A stretch of 33,083 bases of DNA from JAGXFP01 sp046484585 (GTDB lineage Bacteria > Desulfobacterota > Desulfobulbia > Desulfobulbales > JAGXFP01). Numbering within the stretch: the stretch's first letter is position 1; the number at the start of each line of letters is the position of its first letter. Of the stretch, positions 1 through 7,958 are shown piece by piece. A program made the position numbers and the translations under genes. The stretch spans positions 1 to 33,083 of the forward strand of contig JAWOIQ010000109.1 of NCBI GenBank assembly GCA_046484585.1, given 5' to 3'. Below the pieces are notes generated by a model. The model was not told the DNA's origin. It did no database searches and was given only the letters and a program-made list of their open reading frames with translations.

Positions 1-126
1 GCGACGATGCAGGCGAAGATGTGGCACCTGATCTTGCTGTCGGTCCAATGGCGGACCGGCATCAGGTTGACGAGATCGTCATCCTTGCTTTGCCGGAAGC
101 TGTTTTCAACCGCGTATCGAAAAACT
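1..126 (-). pseudogene. Transposase fragment (IS4/IS1634-like DDE family)
   Basis: The minus strand encodes a peptide with the segment VENSFRQSKDDDLVNLMPVR followed by HWTDSKIRCHIFACIVA. This matches the end of the DDE catalytic core of IS4/IS1634-type transposases, where the last acidic residue region is followed by a pattern like RPVYHWTDERIRAHIF. The frame runs off the left edge of the window, so the C-terminus is not visible. On the N-terminal side the homology stops at about position 126, where a REP-like sequence begins, and the 3' end of the next gene lies at 153. The transposase is therefore truncated at its N-terminal side and presumably inactive. Subfamily assignment is by motif recall only. 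Confidence 0.6.
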
Positions 127-152
127 AGGGACACTCCCCAATTTATTAAGTA
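124..152. repeat. REP-like sequence, copy 1
   Basis: The plus strand contains GGGACACTCCCC followed by ATTAAGTAT. A near copy, GGGACATTCCCC, lies in the same orientation at 1616-1630, and ATTAAGTAT followed by ATGTCCCC occurs at 23719-23735. Such GGGGAC/GTCCCC-containing sequences often accompany REP-associated Y1 transposases in this kind of genome. No such transposase is in the window. Confidence 0.4.
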
Positions 153-1286
153 TCAGGCACTACGAGAACCCAAACTACCGTAATATGTTTCGAGGATTTT
201 ATATGCCCGCTCGACATCCGTTTCCGCCACCTTCAGATTTATAGGGATAAAAGGCCCCAGGAAATACAATAGATGGCGATGATAAAAACCTTGAAGATGG
301 AATCTGATATTTTCCGATTCCAGATGGTTCTTAATCATCCTGGCGTAATAGACATCGTGAAATTCGGCGATCTTGTGCAGTTTCAGATCGCCGAACTTTT
401 CCCAGAGATCGATCCGCGAAAAAATATCCAGGCAGACCACGCCTACGATAAAGACCGACTCCCCGCCCAGGTAGTAAGGCATATTAAAAGAGTCTATGAG
501 GATGAAGGGCGCGACGGCCATTACGCACAGGACCAGGGTCCACGGCAGGCTGACGATGTAAAATTTCCTCTCCAGGGTCTTGAGCGTATCACCCTCGTTT
601 ACAAGATCCCAGCCCCAGCTTCGCATTTCCGCAAATCTTTTATTGGGACTAAAAAATAACCAGCCGAAGAGCAGACTCAAAAAGATGATCGTTATGATCA
701 ACAAAATAAAATATTTGATCGATCCGTGAGGGAACAACTGAATAGCCCAATCGTTTAGATCAAGAAACATCAACAAGGTTAAAGGAAACATCATGAGCGT
801 GATTGCATACCCGATGGCCTCTTTTCCGGAAGTACAGAGATTGATCTGGAAAAAATCCCGGCTTACATCCGAGAGCTTGTGTTTGAATTTCAGCGGATAA
901 TTGCTTTTGATTAAAACCAAGGGAATGAAAATGAACAGAAACAGCATGATCGAAGAAAATACGATCTCGTGAAAAACGTTATTGGCGGTTAAAGTAAACT
1001 GATGATAAACAACTTTGATCCGCTGCATCGACCCCATTGCCATACCGGACAGGAACAATAAGGATATTCCATTGCCTATTCCGTAAATGGTGATCAACTC
1101 CGTCATGAATATTAGGGCGAACATGCTTAATACGAGAATCGCCGCCAGTATTGAAAATTTGATCCAATTCAATTCGCCCAAAACCGGCCCGACCGATGGA
1201 ATTTCAACAGTTTGCAGGCCGTAAATCATGAATATGGCCTGAATAATTCCGATAATCAAAGTGAGCAAGAAGGCGTATCCCTTCAA
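153..1286 (-). CDS. SecY-like protein, C-terminal part, with DUF2007-like tail (frameshifted from N-terminal part)
   Basis: This is the larger part of a SecY-family translocase-like membrane protein. It opens with a TTG whose bases overlap the TGA of the upstream N-terminal frame. The first segment (GYAFLLTLIIGIIQA) corresponds to the second or third SecY helix, which normally follows the cytoplasmic GRRKINQYTRYLT-type loop, and several further hydrophobic helices follow. The last 70 or so residues are soluble: a run with VYYARMIKNHLESENI and later LKVAETDVERAYKILE resembles the DUF2007 signal-transducing domain, which SecY does not normally carry. The chain is shorter and more diverged than housekeeping SecY and no ribosomal-protein operon surrounds it, so it is probably a paralogue. 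As drawn it lacks the N-terminal helices. A one-base indel in a C-run at 1289-1311 would restore one protein. Confidence 0.6.
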   Translation of the reverse strand: MKGYAFLLTLIIGIIQAIFMIYGLQTVEIPSVGPVLGELNWIKFSILAAILVLSMFALIFMTELITIYGIGNGISLLFLSGMAMGSMQRIKVVYHQFTLTANNVFHEIVFSSIMLFLFIFIPLVLIKSNYPLKFKHKLSDVSRDFFQINLCTSGKEAIGYAITLMMFPLTLLMFLDLNDWAIQLFPHGSIKYFILLIITIIFLSLLFGWLFFSPNKRFAEMRSWGWDLVNEGDTLKTLERKFYIVSLPWTLVLCVMAVAPFILIDSFNMPYYLGGESVFIVGVVCLDIFSRIDLWEKFGDLKLHKIAEFHDVYYARMIKNHLESENIRFHLQGFYHRHLLYFLGPFIPINLKVAETDVERAYKILETYYGSLGSRSA

Positions 1287-1585
1287 AACCCCCCGGCCCC
1301 GATAACCCCCCGGCGATATTTTTTCAGGAATGGAATGATAACCGAACCCAATTCGACAATCAGGTATGCGGAAATGAAAGGCATAATGCCCAAGGAGAAT
1401 ATCGAAAACATCCCGCTGATTTCCCTGTCACCACCAACCAATCCTAAAAATTCGGACACAACTAGTTTATCGGTATTGAAAAATGGAAGCTGGATGCGCG
1501 AAATCGCAAAGTAGAGGGTCAAGAGGCCGACCGTGACCAGCATTTCCCCGGCGAAGCGGCTATTCAGGAATTTTGTTTTTGGCAT
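1283..1585 (-). CDS. SecY-like protein, N-terminal part (frame broken)
   Basis: This encodes 100 residues with SecY N-terminal features: a first hydrophobic helix (LVTVGLLTLYFAISRIQLP), then FSIFSLGIMPFISAYLIVE, which matches the SecY pattern LGIMPYITASII, then VIIPFLKKYRR, matching the region before the first cytoplasmic loop. The ATG at 1585 is preceded by AAGGGAA at a suitable distance and an in-frame stop lies just upstream. The frame ends at a TGA at 1285-1283. Two runs of six C (1289-1294 and 1306-1311 on the plus strand) precede it. Adding one base in either run gives a loop reading YRGRGVLKGYAFLLT, which aligns with the conserved GRRKINQYTRYLT loop much better than the present ending GVIGAGGF. 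The break is therefore a real frameshift mutation or a homopolymer sequencing error. Confidence 0.6.
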   Translation of the reverse strand: MPKTKFLNSRFAGEMLVTVGLLTLYFAISRIQLPFFNTDKLVVSEFLGLVGGDREISGMFSIFSLGIMPFISAYLIVELGSVIIPFLKKYRRGVIGAGGF

Positions 1586-1614
1586 CGCGGATTCCCTTGC
1601 CTAATTCATTAGAA

Positions 1615-1640
1615 ACCAGGGACATTCCCCATATTGGTAA
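1615..1640. repeat. REP-like sequence, copy 2, upstream of the SecY-like gene
   Basis: CCAGGGACATTCCCCATAT lies here in the same orientation as the copy at 124-152, so the SecY-like gene sits between two similar REP-like sequences. The rest of 1586-1730 shows no gene that I can support. Confidence 0.4.
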
Positions 1641-1730
1641 ATCCAGCTTGATTTCACACATAAAGGACTCGAACCCTGTTGGCGATTGCCCGGCGGAAGG
1701 GGGCCATCGGCCGATCCACCATCTCGGAAT

Positions 1731-3059
1731 TCAGCGATTATTGAACTTATACTCCCGGGTAATCTTGAAGACCACCGGGCTCAAGAGGAGCAGGCCGATC
1801 AGGTTGGGGATCGCCATCAGGGCGTTCAGGGTATCGGCCAGCAGCCAGACGAAACTGAGCTTTAAGACGGTGCCGGTAAATACCGCGATTACCCAGACAA
1901 TCCGGTAGGCGGTGATTACCCCGGTGCCGAGCAGGTATTCCAGGCATTTCTCGCCGTAGAAGGCCCAGCCGAGCATGGTGGTGAAGGCGAACAGGGTCAG
2001 GCCGATCGAGACCCCGTGGCTGCCGATGCCTGGCAGACCCATCTCGAAGGCCTGGGAGGTCAGGGCGGCGCCGTTAGGTCCGGTGCTCCAGAGGCCGCTG
2101 ATCACGATGACCAGTCCGGTAATGGTGCAGACGATGATGGTATCGATAAAGGTGCCGAGCATGGCGATGGCGCCCTGCCGGACCGGATCGGTGGTCCGGG
2201 CTGCCGCGTGGGCGATGGGGGCGCTGCCCAGACCCGCCTCGTTCGAGAAGACCCCGCGGGCCACCCCCTTGATGACCATGCCTAGAAAGCCGCCGGCCGC
2301 CGCCGTGCCGGTGAAGGCCTGGGCGAAGATCTCCCCGAAGGCGCCGGGCACCTTATCGAGATTCAGGAAGATGATCACAAGACCACAGGCCACATAGAAG
2401 ATGGCCATGAAGGGCACCAGCCCCCCGGCGACGTTGGCGATCCGCTTGATCCCGCCGAGGATCACCGCCCCGACCAGCACCGCCAGGACCAGGCCGGTGG
2501 CGATTTTCGGGATCTGGTAACTGTCGTAAAGGGCGCCGGCGATGGAATTGGACTGGACCATGTTGCCGATCCCGAAAGCGGCGACGGTACCGAACAGGGC
2601 GAAGAGAAAGCCGAGCCAGGCCCACTTCGGGCCGAGGCCGTTTTTGATGAAGTACATCGGCCCGCCGACATGATCGCCCCGGTCGTCGACCTCGCGGAAC
2701 TTGACGGCGCAGACCGCCTCGGCGTACTTGGTGGCCAGGCCGACCACCGCCGTGACCCACATCCAGAAGATCGCCCCGGGGCCGCCCACCGAAACGGCGG
2801 TCGCCACCCCGGCGATATTGCCGGTGCCGATGGTCGCCGACAGGGCGGTCATCAGGGCATTGAAGGGAGTGATCTCGCCTTCCTCGCCGGTCACCGCCCG
2901 GCCCTTGAACAGCATCCGGAAGCCGTAGCCGAGTTTGCGAAGCGGCATCAGGCCCAGGCCGAGCATCAGGTAGGCGCCGACCCCGACGATCAGGACCAGC
3001 ATCGGTACGCCCCAGACAATACCGTTGATATAATTGATAATATCGGTCAGAGTTGCCAT
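1731..3059 (-). CDS. Sodium:alanine/glycine symporter (AGCS family)
   Basis: This 442-residue inner-membrane carrier imports small amino acids such as alanine or glycine with Na+ (or H+). The AGCS signature region is clear: ITPFNALMTALSATIGTGNI, then GGPGAIFWMWVTAVVGLATK followed by YAEAVCAVKFRE. Later, RGVFSNEAGLGSAPIAHAAA matches the second conserved AGCS segment. About ten hydrophobic helices are visible and the length is at the short end of the family (about 440-490). The ATG at 3059 follows GGAGGAAAAAA, a strong ribosome binding site. An extended -10 (TGTTATAAT) lies about 60 bases upstream. The gene stands alone, with repeat-rich gaps on both sides. Substrate preference cannot be read from the sequence. 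Confidence 0.93.
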   Translation of the reverse strand: MATLTDIINYINGIVWGVPMLVLIVGVGAYLMLGLGLMPLRKLGYGFRMLFKGRAVTGEEGEITPFNALMTALSATIGTGNIAGVATAVSVGGPGAIFWMWVTAVVGLATKYAEAVCAVKFREVDDRGDHVGGPMYFIKNGLGPKWAWLGFLFALFGTVAAFGIGNMVQSNSIAGALYDSYQIPKIATGLVLAVLVGAVILGGIKRIANVAGGLVPFMAIFYVACGLVIIFLNLDKVPGAFGEIFAQAFTGTAAAGGFLGMVIKGVARGVFSNEAGLGSAPIAHAAARTTDPVRQGAIAMLGTFIDTIIVCTITGLVIVISGLWSTGPNGAALTSQAFEMGLPGIGSHGVSIGLTLFAFTTMLGWAFYGEKCLEYLLGTGVITAYRIVWVIAVFTGTVLKLSFVWLLADTLNALMAIPNLIGLLLLSPVVFKITREYKFNNR

Positions 3060-3115
3060 TTTTTTCCTCCGCGCGGGAATAAGATATTTTCAAGTGAGAT
3101 GCGACTGGTCAAGCA

Positions 3116-3144
3116 TTATAACAGAGAAAACACTTATCGCCAGA
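3116..3144 (-). promoter_or_regulatory. Extended -10 promoter for the AGCS symporter gene
   Basis: On the minus strand TGTTATAAT gives a perfect TATAAT -10 (3121-3116) with the TGn extension. The -35 region is poor (TGGCGA or CTGGCG at about 3138-3144), as is usual for extended -10 promoters. The transcript would start near 3108, with a leader of about 50 bases. No glycine riboswitch is recognisable in this leader or upstream. Confidence 0.4.
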
Positions 3145-3266
3145 ATTTAGCGGGACTTAATCTCACCCGCCGGCAACCGCTTCCGAAAGACCGGCGCAGG
3201 CAGGGCTTGCCGGGCCGGCGCTTTGCCGGTATCCTCGTTGACGAGTTCGCGAAAGACAAAAATTAA

Positions 3267-3353
3267 GTCATTGTGAGCGTAGCGAAGCAATCCATAAACA
3301 TGTAACTAGTTGAAAATACTGGATTGCTTCGTCGCTTCGCTCCTCGCAATGAC
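3267..3353. repeat. Palindromic intergenic repeat (family C)
   Basis: The left arm GTCATTGTGAGCGTAGCGAA plus GCAATCC (3267-3293) is an imperfect reverse complement of the right arm GGATTGCTTCGTCGCTTCGC through GCAATGAC (3321-3353). The loop contains AACTAGTTGAAAATACTGG. Related sequence occurs at 18672-18750. The element reads through as ILDCFVASLLAMT on the plus strand, which can be mistaken for an N-terminal extension of the next gene. The remainder of 3060-3417 holds GC-rich inverted stretches near 3195-3235 but no gene. Confidence 0.7.
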
Positions 3354-3417
3354 GCGGCGAATCAGTTGTTGCGGATTCAGGCAATACTCAAGCGCAAATA
3401 ATCCCGGAACAGGCAGG

Positions 3418-4104
3418 ATGGCCATCGATATAGACTATTTCATCACGGTCCTGGAGAAGGAGATCGTTGACTATCAGGTGCCTGTGGTCGACCTGATCGC
3501 CGTCCAGACTAACGACCCCTACCGTATTCTGGCGGCGACCATCCTTTCGGCCCGGACTCGGGACGAGGTGACTGCCAAGGCCGCCGACCGGTTGTTCGGG
3601 GCGGCGCCCGATTCGGCCGCTCTGGCCCGCTTGGGCCGGGAACGGATCGAGCGGTTGATCCGGCCGGTCGGCTTTTTCAGAAACAAGGCCGGTTATCTGG
3701 CCGACCTTCCCGGCGTGTTACAGCGGGATTTCAGCGGGCGGATTCCCGAGACGGTGGAGGAACTCTGCCGCCTGCCGGGAGTGGGCCGCAAGACCGCCAA
3801 CCTGGTAGTGGCGGTGGCTTTCAGGAAACCGGCGATCTGCGTCGACACCCACGTCCACCGGATCATGAACATCTGGGGCTATGTGAAAACCGCCAATCCC
3901 ACAGCCACCGAAACGGCCCTGCGCCGGAAACTCCCCAGAAAATACTGGCTGAAGGTCAACTCGATCCTGGTCGCCTTCGGCCAGGGTACCTGCAAGCCCC
4001 GGCGCCCCCATTGCGACCGCTGCGTGCTGGGAGACCGTTGCCCGAAAATCGGGGTGACGCCCCGCAAGGTGCCGGACCTTAAGCCGAGCGGCAAGGCAAG
4101 TTAG
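3418..4104 (+). CDS. nth: Endonuclease III (DNA glycosylase/AP lyase)
   Basis: This 228-residue base-excision repair enzyme removes oxidised pyrimidines and cleaves at the abasic site. The helix-hairpin-helix LPGVGRKTANLVV carries the catalytic lysine, and VDTHVHRI carries the catalytic aspartate. The C-terminus holds the [4Fe-4S] motif with Nth spacing C-x6-C-x2-C-x5-C (GTCKPRRPHCDRCVLGDRC). I chose the ATG at 3418 because residues from MAIDIDYF onward fit the family and the open frame upstream is translated from a palindromic repeat. Length is close to the usual 210-220. It converges with the flavoprotein gene at 4162, with a 57-base gap. Confidence 0.93.
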   Translation: MAIDIDYFITVLEKEIVDYQVPVVDLIAVQTNDPYRILAATILSARTRDEVTAKAADRLFGAAPDSAALARLGRERIERLIRPVGFFRNKAGYLADLPGVLQRDFSGRIPETVEELCRLPGVGRKTANLVVAVAFRKPAICVDTHVHRIMNIWGYVKTANPTATETALRRKLPRKYWLKVNSILVAFGQGTCKPRRPHCDRCVLGDRCPKIGVTPRKVPDLKPSGKAS

Positions 4105-4161
4105 CCGTATAAGATGAAAGGGCTTCCGGGGAGTTTTGCAGATAATCCTTGCCGGTTCCGA

Positions 4162-5430
4162 TTAACGATCGGGAGAGGGAATCCCTGCCACGATATCGGC
4201 GGCGGCGCGGCCGGCCAGCCAGCCGGTCGAGAAGGCGGCCTGGAGGTTGTAGCCGCCGGTGTCCCCCTGGATATCGAGAACTTCGCCGGCCAGAAAGAGT
4301 TTTCCGGTCAGGCGGGATTCCATGGTGCGGGGATCGACCTCGGCGGTATCGACGCCGCCGGCGGTGACGATTGCTTCGGCGAGGGGCCTGTAGCCGACGA
4401 CCTCCAGGCGGAAATCCTTGAGCCAGACCTTCAGGCTCCGCCGCTCCTTGGCGCTGACCGAATGCACTTTACGTTCGGCGGGGATTCCGGTCTGCTCTAG
4501 ACAGACCGGCACCATCTCCCGGGGCAATAAACCTCTCAGGAAAACGGCGAACTCCTCCTTGCCCCGACTGGCGAAATCGCGCAGCAGCCGGGCTTCGAGC
4601 TTGTTTTCGTCGAGGGCCGGCTTAAGATCGATTGACATGGTAACCTTCCTGCCCTTTTGCAGGGCATCGACCGCGCTGCCGCTCAGCGTCAGGATGACCG
4701 GACCGCTGAGTCCGAAATCGCTGAAAACCAGCTCCCCGAAGGCTTCCTGCTGTTTCTTGTTGTCGACAAGCATCCGCACCTTGACGTTGCGCAGATTGAG
4801 ATCTTGCAGCCGTTCGGCGATCTTGCCGGCCGTAATCAGCGGGACCAGGGCGGGCCGGATCGGCACGATCCGGTGCCCGGCCGCGGCGGCCAACCGGTAT
4901 CCGTCGCCGGTGGAGCCGGTAAGGGGATAGGAGGCGCCGCCGGTGGCGAGGATCACCGCGGCACCCTCGATTTTCCCGGCGCCGCAGACGACGCCGGTGA
5001 CGCGGCCCTCCTTGATCAACAATTCCTCGACCGGTGCCGCGGTTCTGATCTCCACCCCACTTTGCCGCACCCATTCCAGGAGAACAGCCAGTACCTCCGG
5101 GGCTTTGCCGCCGGCGGGGAAAACCCGGCCGCCCCTCTCGGTGACCAGGTCCAGGCCGAGATTTTCAAAAAAGTCGATCAGGTCAAGGTTAAAAAAGCGG
5201 GCGAAGGCCTGATGGAGAAAGCGTCCGCTTTGTCCGAAATGGCGGATAAATTCGGGCAGTTCGGCGGTATTGGTGATATTACAGCGGCCCTTGCCGGTAA
5301 TGCGGATCTTGCGGCCCGGCTGCGGCATTTTTTCGAGCAGCAGGGTTTCGGCTCCGGCCCGGGCCGCCCGGCCGGCCGCCATCAGTCCGGCCGCGCCGCC
5401 GCCGATCACGATAACTTTACGGCTGTGCAT
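4162..5430 (-). CDS. HI0933/YhiN-family FAD-dependent oxidoreductase
   Basis: This 422-residue flavoprotein belongs to the HI0933-like (YhiN/BaiN) family. The N-terminal dinucleotide-binding motif IGGGAAGLMAAGRAARAG is followed by the family hallmark GRKIRITGKGRCNITNT. A second nucleotide-fold segment reads AAVILATGGASYPLTGSTGDG, and the C-terminal FAD-contact region includes LFLAGEVLDIQGDTGGYNLQ. Length is typical (about 400-420). The physiological substrate is unknown for most members; one relative, BaiN, acts on bile acids. The gene starts 14 bases inside the end of the upstream gene (5417-6028), so the two are very likely co-transcribed and translationally coupled. Confidence 0.9.
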   Translation of the reverse strand: MHSRKVIVIGGGAAGLMAAGRAARAGAETLLLEKMPQPGRKIRITGKGRCNITNTAELPEFIRHFGQSGRFLHQAFARFFNLDLIDFFENLGLDLVTERGGRVFPAGGKAPEVLAVLLEWVRQSGVEIRTAAPVEELLIKEGRVTGVVCGAGKIEGAAVILATGGASYPLTGSTGDGYRLAAAAGHRIVPIRPALVPLITAGKIAERLQDLNLRNVKVRMLVDNKKQQEAFGELVFSDFGLSGPVILTLSGSAVDALQKGRKVTMSIDLKPALDENKLEARLLRDFASRGKEEFAVFLRGLLPREMVPVCLEQTGIPAERKVHSVSAKERRSLKVWLKDFRLEVVGYRPLAEAIVTAGGVDTAEVDPRTMESRLTGKLFLAGEVLDIQGDTGGYNLQAAFSTGWLAGRAAADIVAGIPSPDR

Positions 5431-6028
5431 TTTTTCCCTTTTCCTTTAAGTCCTGAAAACCGGCGGTTCTTATTTCCCGAAAATTATTTTTATAACCTTC
5501 CGCGTCGCCGTATTCCAGATAATATTTGTAGCGGGAGTGGAGGTTGGCCACCCGCCTGGCGTGTTTGATCGGACACCAGTACTGCTCGGTCCGGGCCGCG
5601 ATTTCCCGCACGTAGGCGAGCAGGCCGTTGAAATAACCGCAGTAGACGCAGTTAACCTTCTCGATCAGGTTCAGATAGGCGAAGGAGTGGCGGTCGATGA
5701 CGATATAATCGCTGCGCCGCACCCGGGGGATTTCGTAGATCGGAAAACAGACCCTCTGGAAGATCGAGACACTAAGGTCCATGAGCAGGGCCGGCGGCAA
5801 GCAAATCCAGATAAAAGGGATGGTCAGAATGTTGCGGAACCTGGCGTGGATCAGGTAGACGGGAACATGGGTCATCAGGGCCTTGTGACGACGGCGGGCC
5901 GCCGCTTCGAAGCGGACCTTTCTTCCCTGGATGTTATAGTAGAATTCTTCCTGCTTTCTCTGGAGTTCCTCGTAGAGTTCCTTCTCGAGTTTTTTGATCT
6001 GGCCGATGATATCCTGGAGGTTTTTCAT
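5417..6028 (-). CDS. Conserved membrane-associated protein with a CxxC motif, unknown function
   Basis: This 203-residue protein is of unknown function. The N-terminal 35 residues are charged and probably coiled-coil (IKKLEKELYEELQRKQEEF). A central hydrophobic stretch (ILTIPFIWICLPPALLMDLS) suggests one membrane segment or re-entrant helix, followed by a soluble part with NCVYCGYFNGL and, about 25 residues later, YWCPIKHARR. These three cysteines plus a histidine could bind a metal or redox centre, but that is inference. The start at 6028 has no strong ribosome binding site that I can see. Its end overlaps the start of the flavoprotein gene, suggesting the two proteins work together. No other function is assigned. 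Confidence 0.75.
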   Translation of the reverse strand: MKNLQDIIGQIKKLEKELYEELQRKQEEFYYNIQGRKVRFEAAARRRHKALMTHVPVYLIHARFRNILTIPFIWICLPPALLMDLSVSIFQRVCFPIYEIPRVRRSDYIVIDRHSFAYLNLIEKVNCVYCGYFNGLLAYVREIAARTEQYWCPIKHARRVANLHSRYKYYLEYGDAEGYKNNFREIRTAGFQDLKEKGKNAQP

Positions 6029-6200
6029 GAAGTCCTTTTGCGGGTGGCCAAGATTATTGGGTGGGCAATGGGGTCCATCCTACTCTGCCGGGAATGGAAA
6101 CAACAGATAAAATTACCGGTAACCGGGGCCTTGACGGCGATTAAGTCGGGGTTCCCGGAGTGGGATTTCGCTTTAGAGGGGGAGGCAGAGTTCACGCCTT

Positions 6201-6369
6201 AGCTTGTGTCTGTCCAGAAATGAGGATTTTTGTCCGAGAACGAGAAGCAAGGATGTCGGAAAAGCACCCTAAAGGGTATAAACTTCGCGTACTCGGGTAC
6301 GTGAGCACTTTCCGACTCTGCGGTGACGAAGTTATCGGGCAAAAAGACCATTTATGGACAGGCACTAGC
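6201..6369. repeat. MITE-like element, family B copy 1
   Basis: The ends are imperfect inverted repeats: AGCTTGTGTCTGTCCAGAAA at the left, and the reverse complement AGCTAGTGCCTGTCCATAAA read from the right. The interior contains GCGTACTCGGGTACG. A second copy lies inverted at 19324-19478. The interior reads through as a spurious peptide (SDILASRSRTKILISGQT) in both copies, and no transposase is encoded. The remaining gaps 6029-6200 and 6370-6478 show nothing further. Confidence 0.7.
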
Positions 6370-6478
6370 TTGAAAGTTGCGGCAAGGTGCGTAATAATCA
6401 ATAGACCAGCGGTGGCGCCTGTCGAGGGAGGGGCTTTTCGGCTTTTTTGCGGATTTAGCGAAGGATTAAGGGAGAACC

Positions 6479-7030
6479 ATGAATATTCTGCTCCATGTCT
6501 GTTGCGGGCCCTGTACCACCTATCCCCTGCGGATCTTGCGGGAGGAAGGCCACCAGGTCCGCGGTTATTTTTATAACCCCAATATCCATCCCTTCAGAGA
6601 ATTCAAAAGAAGGATCGAGGCCCTGGAGGAGCTTTGCCGCCGGGAACATGTCGTTGTCGATTATCAGCGGGAGTATGGACTCAAGGAGTATCTGCGACGG
6701 GTCGTCCATAACGAGGAGCGCCGCTGCCTGCTCTGTTACGAGATGCGGCTGGTGGAGACGGTCCGGAAGGCCAAGGAGCTCGGGGTCGATGCCTTTTCCA
6801 CCACCCTGCTCTACAGCCGCTACCAGCAGCATGAGACGATCAGGAAGCTGGCCGAACAGCTGGCGGCGGACTATGGTATCGCCTTTTATTACCGGGACTT
6901 CCGGGAAGGCTGGCAGGAGGGGATCGATCTGGCGGTGGAGCTGGGGATTTACCGGCAGCCCTACTGCGGCTGCATCTACAGTGAACAGGAACGCTACGAC
7001 AAGAAATTTCGGAAGAAGAAAAGCAAGTAG
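6479..7030 (+). CDS. queH: Epoxyqueuosine reductase QueH
   Basis: This 183-residue enzyme performs the last step of queuosine tRNA modification, reducing epoxyqueuosine to queuosine. It is the QueH type, unrelated to QueG. The N-terminal HVCCGPC holds three of the family cysteines (C8, C9, C12); RCLLCYEMRL and PYCGCIYSE supply the other conserved cysteine pairs. Together they are known to bind an Fe-S cluster and an additional iron. The length is standard, and the ATG follows AAGGGAGAACC. It converges with bamD, whose end lies 15 bases away. No other queuosine gene is in the window. Confidence 0.92.
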   Translation: MNILLHVCCGPCTTYPLRILREEGHQVRGYFYNPNIHPFREFKRRIEALEELCRREHVVVDYQREYGLKEYLRRVVHNEERRCLLCYEMRLVETVRKAKELGVDAFSTTLLYSRYQQHETIRKLAEQLAADYGIAFYYRDFREGWQEGIDLAVELGIYRQPYCGCIYSEQERYDKKFRKKKSK

Positions 7031-7045
7031 CGCCGAGCGCCGCTT

Positions 7046-7726
7046 TTACCCATCGAAGCCATATCCCGACTCTTCGAGTTCTTCGACTATCTCCTCGGCC
7101 TTGACCGCCGCCGGCGAGTCGGGGAAGTTGCTCAACAGATATTCCACCCTGCCTCTGGCCTGATCAAACTTATTGGTCCGCATATAAAAATTGGCCACAT
7201 AGAGCTCATGTTCGGCCAGGAAATGATTGGCCTTCTGGATAAGGGCCCTGGCCTCGGCGGTGTAGGGTGAGTCCGGAAATGTCCGGAGCAGCCTCGAGAA
7301 GGCCTGGATCGACTGGTGGGCGCCGGTGGTGTCCCGGTCAATGGTATCCATGGTCCGGTAATGGCTCCGGCCGATCTGGAAAATCACGTAGGGGACCGCC
7401 TCGTTGGTCGGATGGTTGGTTTCAAAGGATTTGTATAATTCCAGGGCCTCGCCGTAGTCGCCCATATAGAACTTGCTGTCGGCTGATTTAAGCTCGGCCA
7501 AGAGAGAAAAGCGGCTGAAGGGGAAGCGCTCCTTGATGATGTCGAATGTCTCAACCGCCAGGAAGTACTTGCCCTTATCGAACTGGTCGAGACCTCTCTT
7601 GGCCAGCTCCTCGGCCGACATCTCTTCCCGATCCTTTAGGCTGAGGCCGCCGCAGCCGCTTATGAGGAACAGGGTGAGCAGGATAGATAAAATCCGGGCT
7701 GCCGTTGGTTTGTATGTTTTAGTCAT
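7046..7726 (-). CDS. bamD: Outer membrane assembly lipoprotein BamD
   Basis: This 226-residue lipoprotein is part of the BAM complex that inserts beta-barrel proteins into the outer membrane. The signal peptide ends in a lipobox, LISGC, placing the lipidated cysteine near residue 25. It is followed by TPR-like repeats: ELAKRGLDQFDKGKYFLAVE, then ERFPFSRFSLLAELKSAD, then YGEALELYKSFETNHPTNE and later HELYVANFYMRTNKFDQARG. These are characteristic of BamD/YfiO, and the length is close to the E. coli protein. It lies 230 bases downstream of trxB on the same strand, with a repeat-like sequence between, so it probably has its own promoter. Confidence 0.9.
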   Translation of the reverse strand: MTKTYKPTAARILSILLTLFLISGCGGLSLKDREEMSAEELAKRGLDQFDKGKYFLAVETFDIIKERFPFSRFSLLAELKSADSKFYMGDYGEALELYKSFETNHPTNEAVPYVIFQIGRSHYRTMDTIDRDTTGAHQSIQAFSRLLRTFPDSPYTAEARALIQKANHFLAEHELYVANFYMRTNKFDQARGRVEYLLSNFPDSPAAVKAEEIVEELEESGYGFDG

Positions 7727-7865
7727 GATCCTTAAATCCGTGCAGGCTATTGGGCAGTTTACCCTTATCGGCCTGTAATTGCTGGTTTGGTACCGGCGTG
7801 ATCGGGTGGGGAAAGCGCCCCATCTCCCGTGAGAGTCGTTTGCAGACGGCCTATCTGCTCTGCTG

Positions 7866-7945
7866 GTAACGGGTTGATTTACTATAAGGATGGATCAACG
7901 TCGTCGCCTCCTCGCTTCCGACCCTTGCTCGAAGGCTCATTTACT
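7866..7945. repeat. Degenerate copy of intergenic repeat family E
   Basis: GGATCAACGTCGTCGCCTCC and the following GCTCGAAGGCTCA resemble TATCAACGTCGTTGCCGCC and TCTCGAACGCTCA in the copy at 16709-16811. The preceding gap 7727-7865 shows no gene. Confidence 0.4.
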
Positions 7946-7958
7946 AATGATAATCCTT

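Noticed and set aside
1283..1300. Programmed -1 frameshift joining the SecY-like halves
   Set aside because: The zero-frame GGG GGG TTT TGA does not form an X XXY YYZ slippery heptamer with good re-pairing. The loop homology instead points to an indel further upstream in a C-run.
1660..1680. tRNA 3' half (GGTTCGAGTCC-like T-arm on the minus strand)
   Set aside because: The T-stem pairs poorly, and no acceptor stem, anticodon arm or CCA end could be found around it.
3060..3260. Glycine riboswitch upstream of the AGCS symporter gene
   Set aside because: No conserved glycine-aptamer core could be found in the leader on the minus strand.
3310..3417. N-terminal extension of endonuclease III (ILDCFVASLLAMT...)
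   Set aside because: The extension is translated from a palindromic intergenic repeat; the family N-terminus begins at the ATG at 3418.
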